Of a DNA stretch of 64,000 bases, positions 1-10,703 are shown piece by piece. Source of the stretch: Trifolium pratense (taxonomy: Eukaryota; Streptophyta; Magnoliopsida; Fabales; Fabaceae); contig NC_060062.1 in NCBI RefSeq assembly GCF_020283565.1, positions 28,270,251 to 28,334,250 on the forward strand. The letters run 5' to 3'. Below the pieces are notes generated by a model. It was not told the DNA's origin and did no database searches. It saw nothing but the letters and a program-made list of their open reading frames with translations. Position 1 is the stretch's first letter. Each line of letters starts with the position of its first letter. The translations under genes were made by a program, and so were the position numbers.

Positions 1-527
1 TTAGGACAAAGCATATGACATATGACAAAGATTTTGTTATGACATATGCTTGATCAAATATATTGTTTTCAACAAAATAAACGGAACCTAATTCTTCATC
101 AAAGTCCTTAGTTGCCAGTTCCTTAAGTTAATCAGTTTTCCTATCGATATAGTCAGAGCTTCTTATCAAAACGTTCAAAAGTTTGTCATGTTTCTAGATG
201 CATATTTGAAAGAGACACTCAACAAAATGTACACCTTATAATTAGTTTTTCAATCTTTGAAGTAACAAAAGATACAAGATACACAAAAGAGGGGTATAGA
301 CTTTAGAGTTTACAAATACAAATTGGTCACCATTTGCTCGTTTCATATACAAAAATGAAATAGTCAAAATCATACTAAAGTCACTTCATTCAAACATTTT
401 TATTGAATTCTTTGGGATCACATTCAAAGGATTAAAATAGATCTACACTGTCTAATCTGATTCGCGGATCAATTCTAGCATCAAATTATTGATCACATAT
501 GCGGGAATTACTTCATCACATACACAT
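1..527. other. Intergenic, no gene seen
   Basis: AT-rich sequence with no convincing coding frame, RNA gene or repeat boundary. Its right part lies downstream of the small minus-strand gene at 528-977 and probably includes that gene's 3' UTR. Confidence 0.5.
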
Positions 528-977
528 TTAATGTGTGGAATCCGAATCTGTTTCCTTGAGAGCTTGAAATACTCTAGAACTTTTATCAAATATCTTAGCC
601 CTTCTATTGTAATCATTAGGTTCTTTCCCAACGTCATCACCCATTATAGCTTCCTTTTCCAAATACTCCAATAACTCCACAACATCTTCCCTTTCTCCAC
701 ATTTTTCTCTAAACTTTGTCATTCCACTTTTACCCTTTTCCTCATCAATCTCATCTTCAAGTTCTATCTTCAACTCATTGCCCAAACCCCAACTAGCACA
801 TCCCACTACAAATCCATTTTTACCCTTTTGTCCTTGAACATTATTCACCTTTGCCAACAATGGTTTTAATGTCACATTACTAGGAAAAATATTACTATGA
901 AATGGTATAAGAGGATGGTTACAATTTATCAAAGATTGAGAAAAGGAGATATTGGCAACAAAAGAAGGCCCTTTCAT
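528..977 (-). CDS. Small plant protein of unknown function, possibly plastid-targeted
   Basis: This is a single uninterrupted 149-codon frame from ATG (977-975) to TAA (530-528). The N-terminal 35 or so residues are rich in Ser, Asn and hydrophobic residues with few acidic ones, which would fit a plastid or mitochondrial transit peptide. The middle is charged (NELKIELEDEIDEEKGK). The C-terminal half (EDVVELLEYLEKEAIMGDD, then DYNRRAKIFDKSSRVFQALK) reads like a conserved alpha-helical segment, and I have the impression that similar small proteins exist in other plants, but I cannot name the family. No catalytic motif or membrane segment is visible. The gene stands alone; the gypsy insertion begins about 690 bp upstream of its ATG and could affect its promoter. 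A multi-exon gene with unseen further exons is possible. Confidence 0.6.
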   Translation of the reverse strand: MKGPSFVANISFSQSLINCNHPLIPFHSNIFPSNVTLKPLLAKVNNVQGQKGKNGFVVGCASWGLGNELKIELEDEIDEEKGKSGMTKFREKCGEREDVVELLEYLEKEAIMGDDVGKEPNDYNRRAKIFDKSSRVFQALKETDSDSTH

Positions 978-1663
978 TTTTGGATACTATACTTGTATGC
1001 ATAAAATGTGGATTTATGAATATGGATACCTACATATGATATTTAATATTTATAAGCTTATGTATGCGTATGAATAAAATTATAAGTGCACGTGTCAATG
1101 CAATGGTCAAAAGTAGTATACACGTGACATCTTTTATAGGACGGTGACAGATTGTTCGAGATTATTTGAGGTTGTCCTCCTCCACACGGCAAAAGAGTGA
1201 TGGTAATGGCACACAATTCTAGTTTTTGCAAAAACCGTGTAAAAATTGGTTTCTAGTCTCTTTTGTCCTTTGTATAATTGATTTATTACCGATGTAATTT
1301 ATTTTATAAGATAGATATATAGATTATTTAATAAATTTTAAAGTTAAATATCTTTTTACTGTTATAAAATGATGATTTAGTCATTTTTTTTAATTGAATT
1401 TTTAGTCCTAAAAAATTGTGATGCATTTAGTTTTGGTCCCTCCAACTCCGAGAGGTGAGAATCCTCCTCGACAAAACATAGGTCTTATCCTCCACGCTCC
1501 CCACGAAGGAACCATTGCTCTCTTCCAAACATTACCACTGTCAGTTCCTACGAAGTGACGAAGAAAAGCATTATAGTTTTTGAAGAAGATATAAAAAAAT
1601 TAATTTTTTATTGTTTAATTTATTGATGACATTATCAACCTAATTTTGTGTTGTTGTTTATGT
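978..1663. other. Upstream region of the small gene up to the gypsy target site
   Basis: Non-coding and AT-rich. It should contain the promoter of the minus-strand gene at 528-977. A CACGTG-like motif lies near 1090-1125 (gcacgtgtc, cacgtgac), the G-box core used by plant bZIP/bHLH factors, but its role here is inference. The segment ends at the 5-bp target duplication GTATG (1664-1668) of the retrotransposon. Confidence 0.4.
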
Positions 1664-1668
1664 GTATG

Positions 1669-2443
1669 TGTTGGACATAAATTTGGTATTTATCAATTAA
1701 ATATAATTGGTGGGTCCAATATTTATTTGGAGGTTATATTGTCAAAATAAAACTTTCAAAGTTGGTGTCGAGAGCTAACTATGTCGAAGCCAAGGAGCGT
1801 TTCGAGAGCTATGGAAGACGCGTCCAGTTTTGGTTTTGCCAGGAGGCTATCGAAAGCGTGAAATCGAATCGAGAGATAGTTGGGCCAAGCCCAAAAAAGA
1901 AACAACGAACGGCCCAAGAGGCATTGGCGCGCGCTGAAGGAATGGAAAATGAAAGTGGAGAACGTGGTCGACGTGGCAGATCGAAGAGCGTCCAGATGAT
2001 CAAGAAGCAGTTACCACTTTGTAGTAGTACTTATAGTAGTTTTTCATTCAGAACAAAGGTCACAAAATTTTATACAAACACTCTCTCTAAAATTCTAAGT
2101 ACTCAGCGATCGAACGAAAGGAATTCAGAGGAGAAATGTATGTTTTGTGAACCATCTTTATTTGTAATTGCTTTTCATTCAATGCAATTTGCTTTCCAGT
2201 ATTTCTCTTAAGTTTAATTCCGAATACTTGCTCGAGAAACTGCTATTTCGAGGCGATTCGAATTAGTTTCTCTTGTACTTTGAAAACATTTTAATTTCTA
2301 AGCGTTTGTTTCCTTGTTAAAACGAACACTCAAACAGTTTTCTTAAAACGAATAAAACACAAAATTGTCCTGAGATTTACTAGTTGATCTCGCGAGTTTA
2401 AATACTTAAACTAGCGGTTGTTTACCGAATTCCCACGTAAACA
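1669..2443 (+). repeat. 5' LTR of the gypsy element
   Basis: 775 bp, starting TGTTGGACATAAA and ending ACGTAAACA. It differs from the right LTR by two G/A substitutions (near 1973 and 2415) and a one-base A indel at the end. It is preceded by the target duplication GTATG. A 149-codon frame inside it is present in both LTRs but has no ATG at its start and is not considered a gene. Confidence 0.95.
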
Positions 2444-2446
2444 AAT

Positions 2447-2464
2447 TGGCACGCCCAGTGGGAC
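2447..2464 (+). other. Primer binding site of the gypsy element
   Basis: TGGCACGCCCAGTGGGAC begins three bases after the LTR end. TGG matches the CCA end of a tRNA, as expected for minus-strand priming. The rest resembles the CGCCCA(C/G)TGGG type used by Tat-like elements, but I could not identify the exact tRNA. Confidence 0.7.
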
Positions 2465-2551
2465 AGGTTTTGTGTTTGTTCAAACTGTGTTCTTTTTATA
2501 TCGTGGAATGAAAAACTTGTTACTTGCATATAACTGATGATAAGTTAGGTT

Positions 2552-5500
2552 ATGGTTAAAACTACTCAAAGATCTAATCCTAGTAAAAATCAAAGTTCTA
2601 GTGCGATGAGTAGCGAAGCAAGTTCGAGTGGTGGAGTCGATCCACCTCCACAGAGTTTGGTAACATCTGAGTTGGTAAATGTTCCAATATTCTCCAGTCC
2701 AACCATTTCGACTGTACATGATGTTATTCCAACTTTGCCAATACCGACTATGGCGATTCCGTCCATGACTGCTGGTCTTGGACGTTCGAAACCACCATCA
2801 GGTCAGGGTTTTATGTATGGGCCTCCCCCTACCCTTGGCTTAGGGATGCCAGTTTTCGAATCTGATAGGTATACTTCGTCAAGGGTGACTCCCACACCCT
2901 TAACGACTGCGTCCGTGTTGTCTTTGAGGCAGCAAATGGACGAGAGCAACCATGAAATGGTTAATCTCTTAACACAACAAATTGGTACTGTGTTTAATCC
3001 ATTAATTCAGAATACCAACGAGAGTTATCAAATGTTGGCGTTTCAAATGAGTCGAATTGCAGATTTTTTTGGGACACCCCCACCACCTCCTAGAGTAAAT
3101 CCTGTTACTCCACAAGTGATATTACCTGCAATGTCTTCGACTCCAGTGCAGCAAAGGCCAACTTATGTGGCCAATGAAACAGTTCCTAACCCAACACCTA
3201 CGCCAGTTGTACAAGAGGAAACCCATTATCCTCACGAGGTTAATCAAATACCTCAAGTAGTAAATCAAAATCCTCCTGTTGTCAACCCAAATCCACAAGT
3301 GGTTCATCAGAACCCCCCAGTGGTAATGGTTAGGAGGAACCAGGATCCTGATGAGGTAGTGCGAGAGGTGCAGAACAATAACTTGCTTGGCCAACACAAT
3401 TTGGCTAACATGGTCGAAACGATTTTGGCCCAAAACGGCCTAAACACGGGTTGTCGAAGGCCAAATTTTGTCTCTGCCTTCAATGAATACGTGTTGCAAA
3501 CAGAGTTACCAAGGGGTTGGAAAGTCCCAAAATACACTAAGTTTGCTGGAGACACTAATGAGTCAACCGTAGAACATATTGCTAGGTATTTAGCTGAATC
3601 TGGGAACTTGGCGAATAATGAAAATTTGCGAATGAAGTATTTTCCTAACTCGCTTACCAAGAATGTATTTACTTGGTTTACAACTTTGCCTCCCAATTCG
3701 ATCCATAGTTGGGCCCAATTGGAAAGAACTTTCCATGAGCAATTTTATATGGGCCAAACCAAGATAAGCTTGAAAGAGTTAGCCAGTGTAAAAAGAAAAA
3801 ACCAAGAGTCAATTGATGACTATTTAAATAGGTTTCGTTTGTTGAAGTCCAGGTGCTTTACTCAGGTGCCTGAACACGAGCTAGTGGAAATGGCTGCTGG
3901 TGGTTTAGACTATTCGATTCGAAAGAAATTGGATACCCAATACCTTCGAGACATGTCACAGTTGGCTGACAGGGTGAGACAAATCGAAAGGTTAAAAGCT
4001 GAAAAAGCTAGAAATTCTAAGTTTCAGAAAAAGAAAGAAATAGGTTTTGTTGACTCCTATGATAATGAAATTGATTATGAAATTAGTGATGAATACTTAG
4101 ATTTAGATGATAGTGATATTAATGTGGCTGAATTAAAGCCTGGGCCTCCTTACACTTGCAAGTTGTTGAGGCCGTCGAATGGAAAAAATCCAGTCGAACC
4201 AAAAAATGATAAGTTTGTTACGAAGACCTATACCTTCGACATTACTAAATGTGATGAAATTTTTGATTTATTGGTGACTGACGGCCAAATTATTGTGCCA
4301 AAAGATATGAAAATACCACCAATAGAACAAAGAAAGAAAAGAGGATATTGTAAGTTTCATAATTATTTGGGACATAAAACTTATCAATGTGTTGTTTTCA
4401 GGGATTTGGTGCAAAAAGCGCTGAATGAAGGAAGGCTGAAGTATGCTGATAAGGCAAAGCCTCCAATGAAGGTAGATTCAGACCCTTTACCACCTGCTGA
4501 TGCTACCTATGTCGAAGTCTATGACTGCAACATGGTTGAAGTGATAGATGCTGCTGCTCCAGTCAAGGCTGTGCCTGAAGAGGAGTATGAAAAGAGGGTG
4601 CGTGAAGTGTATCCCAATGCTGAGGAAGAACTAGTGGACTTCCTGAATAGGTGCAAGCTGAAGAATGCTGAAGTAATGCTTTGCCCTAGATGCAGTGCTG
4701 TGTACGACAAAGAGGCCACTGCAGGCCTTCAAAATGTTGTACCTTATGCTGAAAACAAGAGAAAATGGCCAAAAGCTAGGCCAAACCAAAAAGCTTGGCC
4801 TTACAAAGGGGCCAATTGGGGAAAGCCCATTACCAAAGGCCTTTCGATCCAGCAAAGGCTAGGTCCCCAAAACACTTTCAAACCATCTGGGAGAGCACCT
4901 GTTAATCAATGGGTGAGTGGACAGTACGTCACCTTCAATCGAAGGATGATGGAAAATGGGAGCTCTAGCAATGTCAACGTGAACATTGTAGCCGAACCTA
5001 AGGGTTCAAAAGTGGTAGCTGGAAAGGAAACAGTGAATGATGCCACAGAAGTCAACAAATACTCTTATAGGAACAACTATAAGGGAAAAAATCCTATGAC
5101 CCGTACTCAGTGGCGAAGGTTTCAGAGGAAGCAAAAGTTGACAGCAAAAGAGGCGGAGCCTGGGGGCAAGGTTGTTGCGACCCAGAAAGCTGAAAAGGTT
5201 GAAATGGCCAAGAGGCCAGTGAAAGAGAGGCTTTCCATAGTATTGGAAGAGCCAACAGCTGAAAATGCCCAAGGAAGGGCAGAAGGTGAGGATGACATGG
5301 AGGATGATGATCTCCTGGATGAGGGGTCTGATTTCGACGTCATGGTCAATGTGGTGTCCATTCTGCCACTAGAATATGATGTGCCTACTGAAGTCAATGA
5401 GTTGGAAGAGGACTTCGAGGCCCTTAATTTGGCGGATCATAAGCCAATGTGTTACTATGTTATGCAAAATGGTTGTGTCGAAGAGCAAAAAGCTGTCTTC

Positions 5501-6169
5501 GAAAAGCCAGACCTGGGAATGCAGAACCACTTGAAGGCTTTGTTCATTAGGGCAAAAGTCAATAATGTGGGAATCAATAAAGTCTTAGTGGATGGAGGAG
5601 CGGTGGTAAATATCATGCCTCACTTCATGTTGAAGAAATTAGGTCTTTATGACACAGACCTTCATTCCCACAATGTGGTGCTGGCCAACTATGAAGGAAA
5701 AACTGGCCATTCCCTAGGGGCAGTGCAATTGGAAGTATGTGTTGGTAGCACAGTTCGAAAGACCTTGTTTATGGTCATAGCTGCCAAACCTAATTACAAT
5801 CTGTTATTAGGCAGAGAATGGATACATGGTGTTGGGGCTGTTCCTTCAACCATGCACCAAAGATTAATCATTTGGAGAGAAGATGGTTTAGTCGAGAATG
5901 TGGAAGCAGATCAAAGTGCATATGTTTCAGAGACAGGCACTGTGACTTTACAGAACTTCGACAAAAACCTGGCTTTAATTGCTCCTTGTGGTGAGCAAGA
6001 TGCTGCCTTCGATCCAAATGAAGTGGTGTCAAAAAATGTATACCACTCAGTTAAGTTGCATCCAACCCATGGCTTTTGTTGGGAAAGGGAAGACATAGAG
6101 AAACCCTTGTGTGAGGATGCACACCCACCAGTGTCTGGATGGGTCAACCATGATGAGTTTGATGATTGA
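2552..6169 (+). CDS. Gag-protease polyprotein of the gypsy element
   Basis: An intact 1205-codon frame from ATG at 2552, about 100 bp after the LTR. The N-terminal 300 residues are Pro/Gln/Asn rich, with repeated NQNPPVV-type units around residues 230-255. A retrotransposon gag domain follows at about 340-445 (TWFTTLPPNSIHSWAQLE, then QESIDDYLNRFRLLKSRC). At about 605 a zinc-knuckle-like pattern C-x2-H-x4-GH-x4-C (CKFHNYLGHKTYQC) may bind RNA. The aspartic protease lies at about 1000-1090 with active site LVDGGAVVNIMP; the DGG form instead of DTG/DSG is usual in Tat-type elements. Gag assembles the particle and protease matures it. The frame overlaps the pol frame by at least 59 bp but is one base out of register, so pol needs +1 frameshifting or splicing. 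Confidence 0.92.
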   Translation: MVKTTQRSNPSKNQSSSAMSSEASSSGGVDPPPQSLVTSELVNVPIFSSPTISTVHDVIPTLPIPTMAIPSMTAGLGRSKPPSGQGFMYGPPPTLGLGMPVFESDRYTSSRVTPTPLTTASVLSLRQQMDESNHEMVNLLTQQIGTVFNPLIQNTNESYQMLAFQMSRIADFFGTPPPPPRVNPVTPQVILPAMSSTPVQQRPTYVANETVPNPTPTPVVQEETHYPHEVNQIPQVVNQNPPVVNPNPQVVHQNPPVVMVRRNQDPDEVVREVQNNNLLGQHNLANMVETILAQNGLNTGCRRPNFVSAFNEYVLQTELPRGWKVPKYTKFAGDTNESTVEHIARYLAESGNLANNENLRMKYFPNSLTKNVFTWFTTLPPNSIHSWAQLERTFHEQFYMGQTKISLKELASVKRKNQESIDDYLNRFRLLKSRCFTQVPEHELVEMAAGGLDYSIRKKLDTQYLRDMSQLADRVRQIERLKAEKARNSKFQKKKEIGFVDSYDNEIDYEISDEYLDLDDSDINVAELKPGPPYTCKLLRPSNGKNPVEPKNDKFVTKTYTFDITKCDEIFDLLVTDGQIIVPKDMKIPPIEQRKKRGYCKFHNYLGHKTYQCVVFRDLVQKALNEGRLKYADKAKPPMKVDSDPLPPADATYVEVYDCNMVEVIDAAAPVKAVPEEEYEKRVREVYPNAEEELVDFLNRCKLKNAEVMLCPRCSAVYDKEATAGLQNVVPYAENKRKWPKARPNQKAWPYKGANWGKPITKGLSIQQRLGPQNTFKPSGRAPVNQWVSGQYVTFNRRMMENGSSSNVNVNIVAEPKGSKVVAGKETVNDATEVNKYSYRNNYKGKNPMTRTQWRRFQRKQKLTAKEAEPGGKVVATQKAEKVEMAKRPVKERLSIVLEEPTAENAQGRAEGEDDMEDDDLLDEGSDFDVMVNVVSILPLEYDVPTEVNELEEDFEALNLADHKPMCYYVMQNGCVEEQKAVFEKPDLGMQNHLKALFIRAKVNNVGINKVLVDGGAVVNIMPHFMLKKLGLYDTDLHSHNVVLANYEGKTGHSLGAVQLEVCVGSTVRKTLFMVIAAKPNYNLLLGREWIHGVGAVPSTMHQRLIIWREDGLVENVEADQSAYVSETGTVTLQNFDKNLALIAPCGEQDAAFDPNEVVSKNVYHSVKLHPTHGFCWEREDIEKPLCEDAHPPVSGWVNHDEFDD

Positions 6170-9100
6170 GTCCCCAGCATGGGATCGAATTACGGCTTAC
6201 GCAGCCGAAAATAGAATCAAAATGGCTCTTGAGGCCATTAATGTTCAAGAAGAGATGGCTGTCGAAGCCAGTGGTGACTTAAGAGACGAACTGGCCTTGG
6301 AGGCTAGTGAAGTAAATGATGAGGAAAAGCAAAGGTTAGATTGTATCTATGATGATGAGCCTTTGGGTTTTGAAAAAGATCCACATAGTTCGATTCAAAG
6401 AATGCAAGCCCAAGATCCTTTGCAGGAAGTTGATATTGGAGATGGCTCTGTTAAAAGGCCAACTTATATTAGTGCCAATATTGATCCAGCCCTAAAAGAA
6501 AGAATGGTCGAGTTGCTTAAGAAATACCGAGACTGTTTTGCATGGGATTATAACGAAATGCCTGGGCTAAGCAGGAATCTCGTGGAGCATAGGCTACCCC
6601 TTCGACCAGACAAGAAACCTGTAAAGCAGCTTCCAAGGAGGTTTGCACCGGAAATCATGACAAAGATCAAAGCAGAAATCGAAAGGTTGCTCAAGTGCAA
6701 GTTCATTCGAACAACCAGGTATGTGGAATGGTTAGCTAATATTGTTCCTGTTATTAAGAAAAATGGATCACTTAGGGTTTGTATAGACTTTAGGGATTTG
6801 AATAATGCTACACCTAAAGATGAATATTCCATGCCTGTAGCCGAAATGCTAGTTGACTCAGAAGCAGGACATGAATATTTAAGCATGTTAGATGGCTATT
6901 CAGGTTATAATCAAATCTTTATTGATGAAGATGATGTGCCAAAGACCGCATTTCGTTGCCCTGGTGCTTTAGGCACCTATGAGTGGGTGGTGATGCCCTT
7001 TGGATTGAAAAATGCTGGAGCAATATACCAAAGAGCCATGAACTTGATTTTTCATGATTTTATCGAAATATTCATGCAGGTTTATATTGATGATATTGTT
7101 GTGAAATCCTCCTCCCAGGATGAACATATCGAACATCTTAAAAAATCGTTCGAAAGAATGAGAAAATGTGGATTAAAGATGAATCCACTAAAATGTGCTT
7201 TTTGTGTACATGCAGGAGATTTCCTTGGCTTTGTTGTGCATAAAAAGGGCATAGAAATTAACCAAAACAAGACAAAGGCTATCATGGAGACAAAACCTCC
7301 AGGAACGAAGAAACAGCTTCAATCCTTGCTAGGAAAGATCAATTTCTTGAGAAGGTTTATATCAAACCTAAGTGGCAAAGCTCAACCTTTTTCTCCACTG
7401 CTGAGGCTCAAGAAAGGTGATGTATTTGAATGGGGAATGGAACAACAAAAGGCATTTGATGATATCAAGGCATATTTGTCGAAGCCTCCAACCTTAATGC
7501 CTCTTATTCGAAACAAAGCAATGAAGTTGTATATTGCAGCATCAGATTCAACTATTGGAAGCATGCTCGCACAAGAGGATGAAAATGGCGTAGAAAAGGC
7601 TATCTATTATCTAAGTAGAATCTTAAATGATGCTGAAACTAGATATAGTTCAATCGAAAAACTTTGTCTATGTTTGTATTTCTCTTGTACCAAACTTAAG
7701 CAATATATCAAACCAGTTCATGTTTATGTTTACTCTCATTTTGATATCATTAAGCATATGTTGTTAAAACCAATCTTGCATAGTCGAATTGGGAAGTGGG
7801 CTTTAGCTTTAACTGAATATTCATTGACTTACCAGCCTCTGAGGGCTGTAAAAGGTCAAATAGTGGCTGACTTTCTTGTTGATCATTCAGTAGTTGAAAT
7901 TCCAATAACATATGTGGAACCTGAGCCTTGGATGCTATACTTTGATGGCTCGAAGCACAAACATGGTACAAGAATTGGAATCTTAATCATTTCTCCTTTA
8001 AAGATTCCAACAAAGTTTAAGTACAAGATTAATGGAACATGCTCTAATAATGAAGCCGAGTACGAGGCTTTAATTGCAGGTCTAAAGATTCTTTTAGACT
8101 TGGGGGCAAAACATGTTAAAATCAGAGGAGACTCTGAGTTAGTAATAAAATAATTGACAAAGGAATACAAATGCATTCAAGAACATTTGATGAAGTACTT
8201 TGTTATTGCATTCTCGTTACTAAAACGATTCGATTCATGTGACATTCAACATGTGCCTCGGATCGAAAACCAAGAAGCAAATGATTTAGCTCAAATTGCT
8301 TCTGGCTATAAGGTAACAGGGAAAAGATTAGATGAGTTAGTTGAAATTAAAGAAAAGCTAATCTCATGTGAAGTAACACCCCATCAGCTGGGGGCAAATG
8401 AACCAAGTGTCGAAATGGAGTCAGAAGTGGCAGATGTACACTGTGACGAAGTGATGCCTGAGGTCTTCGTGATCGACAATTTGGCTGACAATGATTGGAG
8501 GCAACCCATTGTTAAATACATAGAAAATCCAACAGGTACAGTCGATAGAAAGGTTAAGTATAGAGCCTTGAGTTACACAATCATGGGAAATGAGCTATTT
8601 AAGAAAACACCTGAAGGAGTTTTGTTAAAATGCCTCAACGAAAATGAGGCGTATGTAGCGATTTCAAATGCCCATAGTGGGGCCTGTGGCGCCCATCAAG
8701 CAGGCCACAAAATGAAATGGCTTTTGTTTCGACAAGGTTTGTATTGGCCTTCCATGCTTAAGGATTGCATAGAATATGCGAAAGGTTGTCAAGAGTGTCA
8801 AAAACACGCAGGAATACAACATGTCCCAGCCAGCGAGTTGCATTCGATTATCAAACCTTGGCCTTTTAGAGGCTGGGCTTTAGATTTAATTGGTGAAATT
8901 AGGCCTGCGTCATCAAAGAACCAACGTTATATATTAGTTGGGATCGATTATTTTACCAAATGGATAGAGGCTGTCGCCCTAACAAACGTGGATCAGGAAA
9001 CGGTGATCAATTTTATCCAAGACCATATCATTTATAGGTTTGGGCTTCCTGAGACGATTACTACAGACCAAGGAACAGTGTTCGTTGGTCGAAAGATGCA

Positions 9101-9764
9101 AGACTTTGCTGAACAATCAGGTTTTAAACTAACGACTTCGACGCCTTATTACGCTCGAGCAAATGGCCAAGTTGAAGCGGCCAACAAGGTTATAATTAGT
9201 TTAATTAAGAAACATGTTGCTCAAAAACCAAAGAATTGGCATAAGACCCTGGACCAAGTCCTATGGGCATGCAGGAATTCTCCTAAGGAGTCAACAGGTT
9301 CGACACCTTTTCGACTAACGTATGGTCATGATGCTGTGTTACCTGTTGAAATAATGATGCAGTCAATTCGAGTGCAAAGGTAATGGGAACTACCTCCTGA
9401 TCATTATGGGAATTTAATGTTAGATGAATTAACAGACGTGGATGAAGAGAGGTTGCATGCGTTAGATGCTTTGATTCGACAAAAAGAACGAATTGCTAAA
9501 GCGTATAATAAAAGGGTTAAATCCAAACTCTTTGACGCAGGAGATTTAGTTTGGAAAGTTATCCTTCCCATGGACAGACGAGATCGAGTCTTTGGGAAAT
9601 GGTCACCTAATTGGGAAGGGCCATTTAGGATTTCCCAAGTATTGTCAAATGGAGCTTATGAGATTGAGGAGTTAACTCCTGAGAAACGTTCAGCCAACAT
9701 GAATGGCAAGTATTTAAAGAAGTACAAGCCAATGTTGCAAGAAATAAGCATAAAAAATGAATAA
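6111..9764 (+). pseudogene. Pol of the gypsy element (RT, two RNases H, integrase), two stop codons
   Basis: One reading frame runs through this region but is interrupted by TAA at 8151-8153 and 9381-9383. The reverse transcriptase has the catalytic VYIDDIVVKS near 7078-7107. The first RNase H follows (YIAASDSTIGSMLAQEDENG, around 7530). A second RNase H (LYFDGS near 7940, NNEAEYEALIAGL near 8047, GDSELV) marks the Tat branch. The first stop falls at the end of this second RNase H. Integrase has an HHCC zinc finger (H-x-H.. CQECQKH around 8665-8805) and a DDE core: D in ALDLIG, D in TTDQGT, E in GQVEAANK. No chromodomain is seen in the C-terminal part. Both stops sit where I expect Gln codons, consistent with C-to-T changes. 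The product would be truncated before integrase. Confidence 0.9.
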
Positions 9765-9904
9765 CGAAAGAATAAAAATTCGCGAAATGGTAAAATGAAA
9801 TGCCAAGAATCAATTTTTATTCATAAAAATATCAACAATACAACCAATCATTCAAGAATATTCAAGAAAGTACAAGAATTGGTTGAATGTTGAAGGGTAA
9901 CCAT

Positions 9905-10255
9905 CTAAGGTTTACCCTGAACCTGAACCCCTTCATCCTTTGAATCAGAATTGGAGAGTTCTGAGATCTGAGAGTCTTCATCCTCAGAAGAAGGAGTCGG
10001 AGTTCCTGGGTATTCTTCGTCAGGCTCTAGGGTGCTGAGGAATTCAAGGTAATCTTCATCTTCATCATTTGAGCCGGAGCTTGAAGATTCAGAAGAGAGA
10101 ATGATGGTTTCCACTACCTTGGTTGTCGCCGGCCTAGGGCGAAGGATTCTAGTGCGTGGAGGTTTGGAAGCTGGAATCTTGATTCGTCCCCTTCCAAGAG
10201 GACGTAGTGTGTTTGAGCCCGGGGTGGAAGAAGAGGGATTTTTCTTGTTATCCAT
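9905..10255 (-). CDS. Antisense small basic/acidic protein ORF in the gypsy element
   Basis: A 116-codon frame runs on the strand opposite gag-pol, between pol and the PMD gene. The N-terminal half is basic and Pro/Arg rich (PLGRGRIKIPASKPPRTRI). The C-terminal half is Ser/Asp/Glu rich (SSESSSSGSNDEDED). No known domain is recognised; the layout suggests a nucleic-acid or chromatin-binding disordered protein, which is inference only. A TATA box at 10321-10328 lies 66 bp upstream of the ATG, so this looks like a separate transcription unit rather than another exon of the PMD gene. It could also be a downstream exon read-through product. I do not know of a named homologue. Confidence 0.5.
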   Translation of the reverse strand: MDNKKNPSSSTPGSNTLRPLGRGRIKIPASKPPRTRILRPRPATTKVVETIILSSESSSSGSNDEDEDYLEFLSTLEPDEEYPGTPTPSSEDEDSQISELSNSDSKDEGVQVQGKP

Positions 10256-10320
10256 CCTTTAAGAGATGTTGATGCATTAATCTGTGTAAAGTGATAAGCA
10301 AAAGAATTGCAAGGCGTGAG

Positions 10321-10330
10321 TATTTATAGA
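10321..10330 (-). promoter_or_regulatory. TATA box of the small antisense gene
   Basis: On the minus strand this reads TCTATAAATA, 66 bp before the ATG at 10255. The identical ten bases occur upstream of the PMD gene at 14691-14700. Confidence 0.6.
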
Positions 10331-10703
10331 AAGATTTAACACGCGTTAATGGTTAGGCAGTTACCACCAACCACGGTCAGTTTGCATAGGGAAATGCCAT
10401 GGCATTAATGCCCAAAGCCGTGTAGTTAATTATGTTGACTGCTTTGGAAACATGTTTGCTTCATTCCTTACAAAATGCCATTAATAATGCTTGGGACAAT
10501 GACCCAAAAAAGAGGAAAGCAAACAATAACAAAGGAGTAAAATACTCAGCCGATATATGAACATGCAGCATTAAAAGCCAAAAAAGGGCATACATTCAAA
10601 AGGCATGCACGAAATTGGTCGACAGTCGCTAGTGTTAAAAGATTCACGATTACAACATCCAAAAGAGAACAAAAACTTAAGACAAAAAAGAAAATTTATA
10701 AAG

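Noticed and set aside
1762..2211. 149-codon frame in the gypsy LTR, repeated at 15031-15480
   Set aside because: It has no ATG at its start and lies wholly in the LTR. Presence in both copies only reflects LTR identity, and no domain is recognisable.
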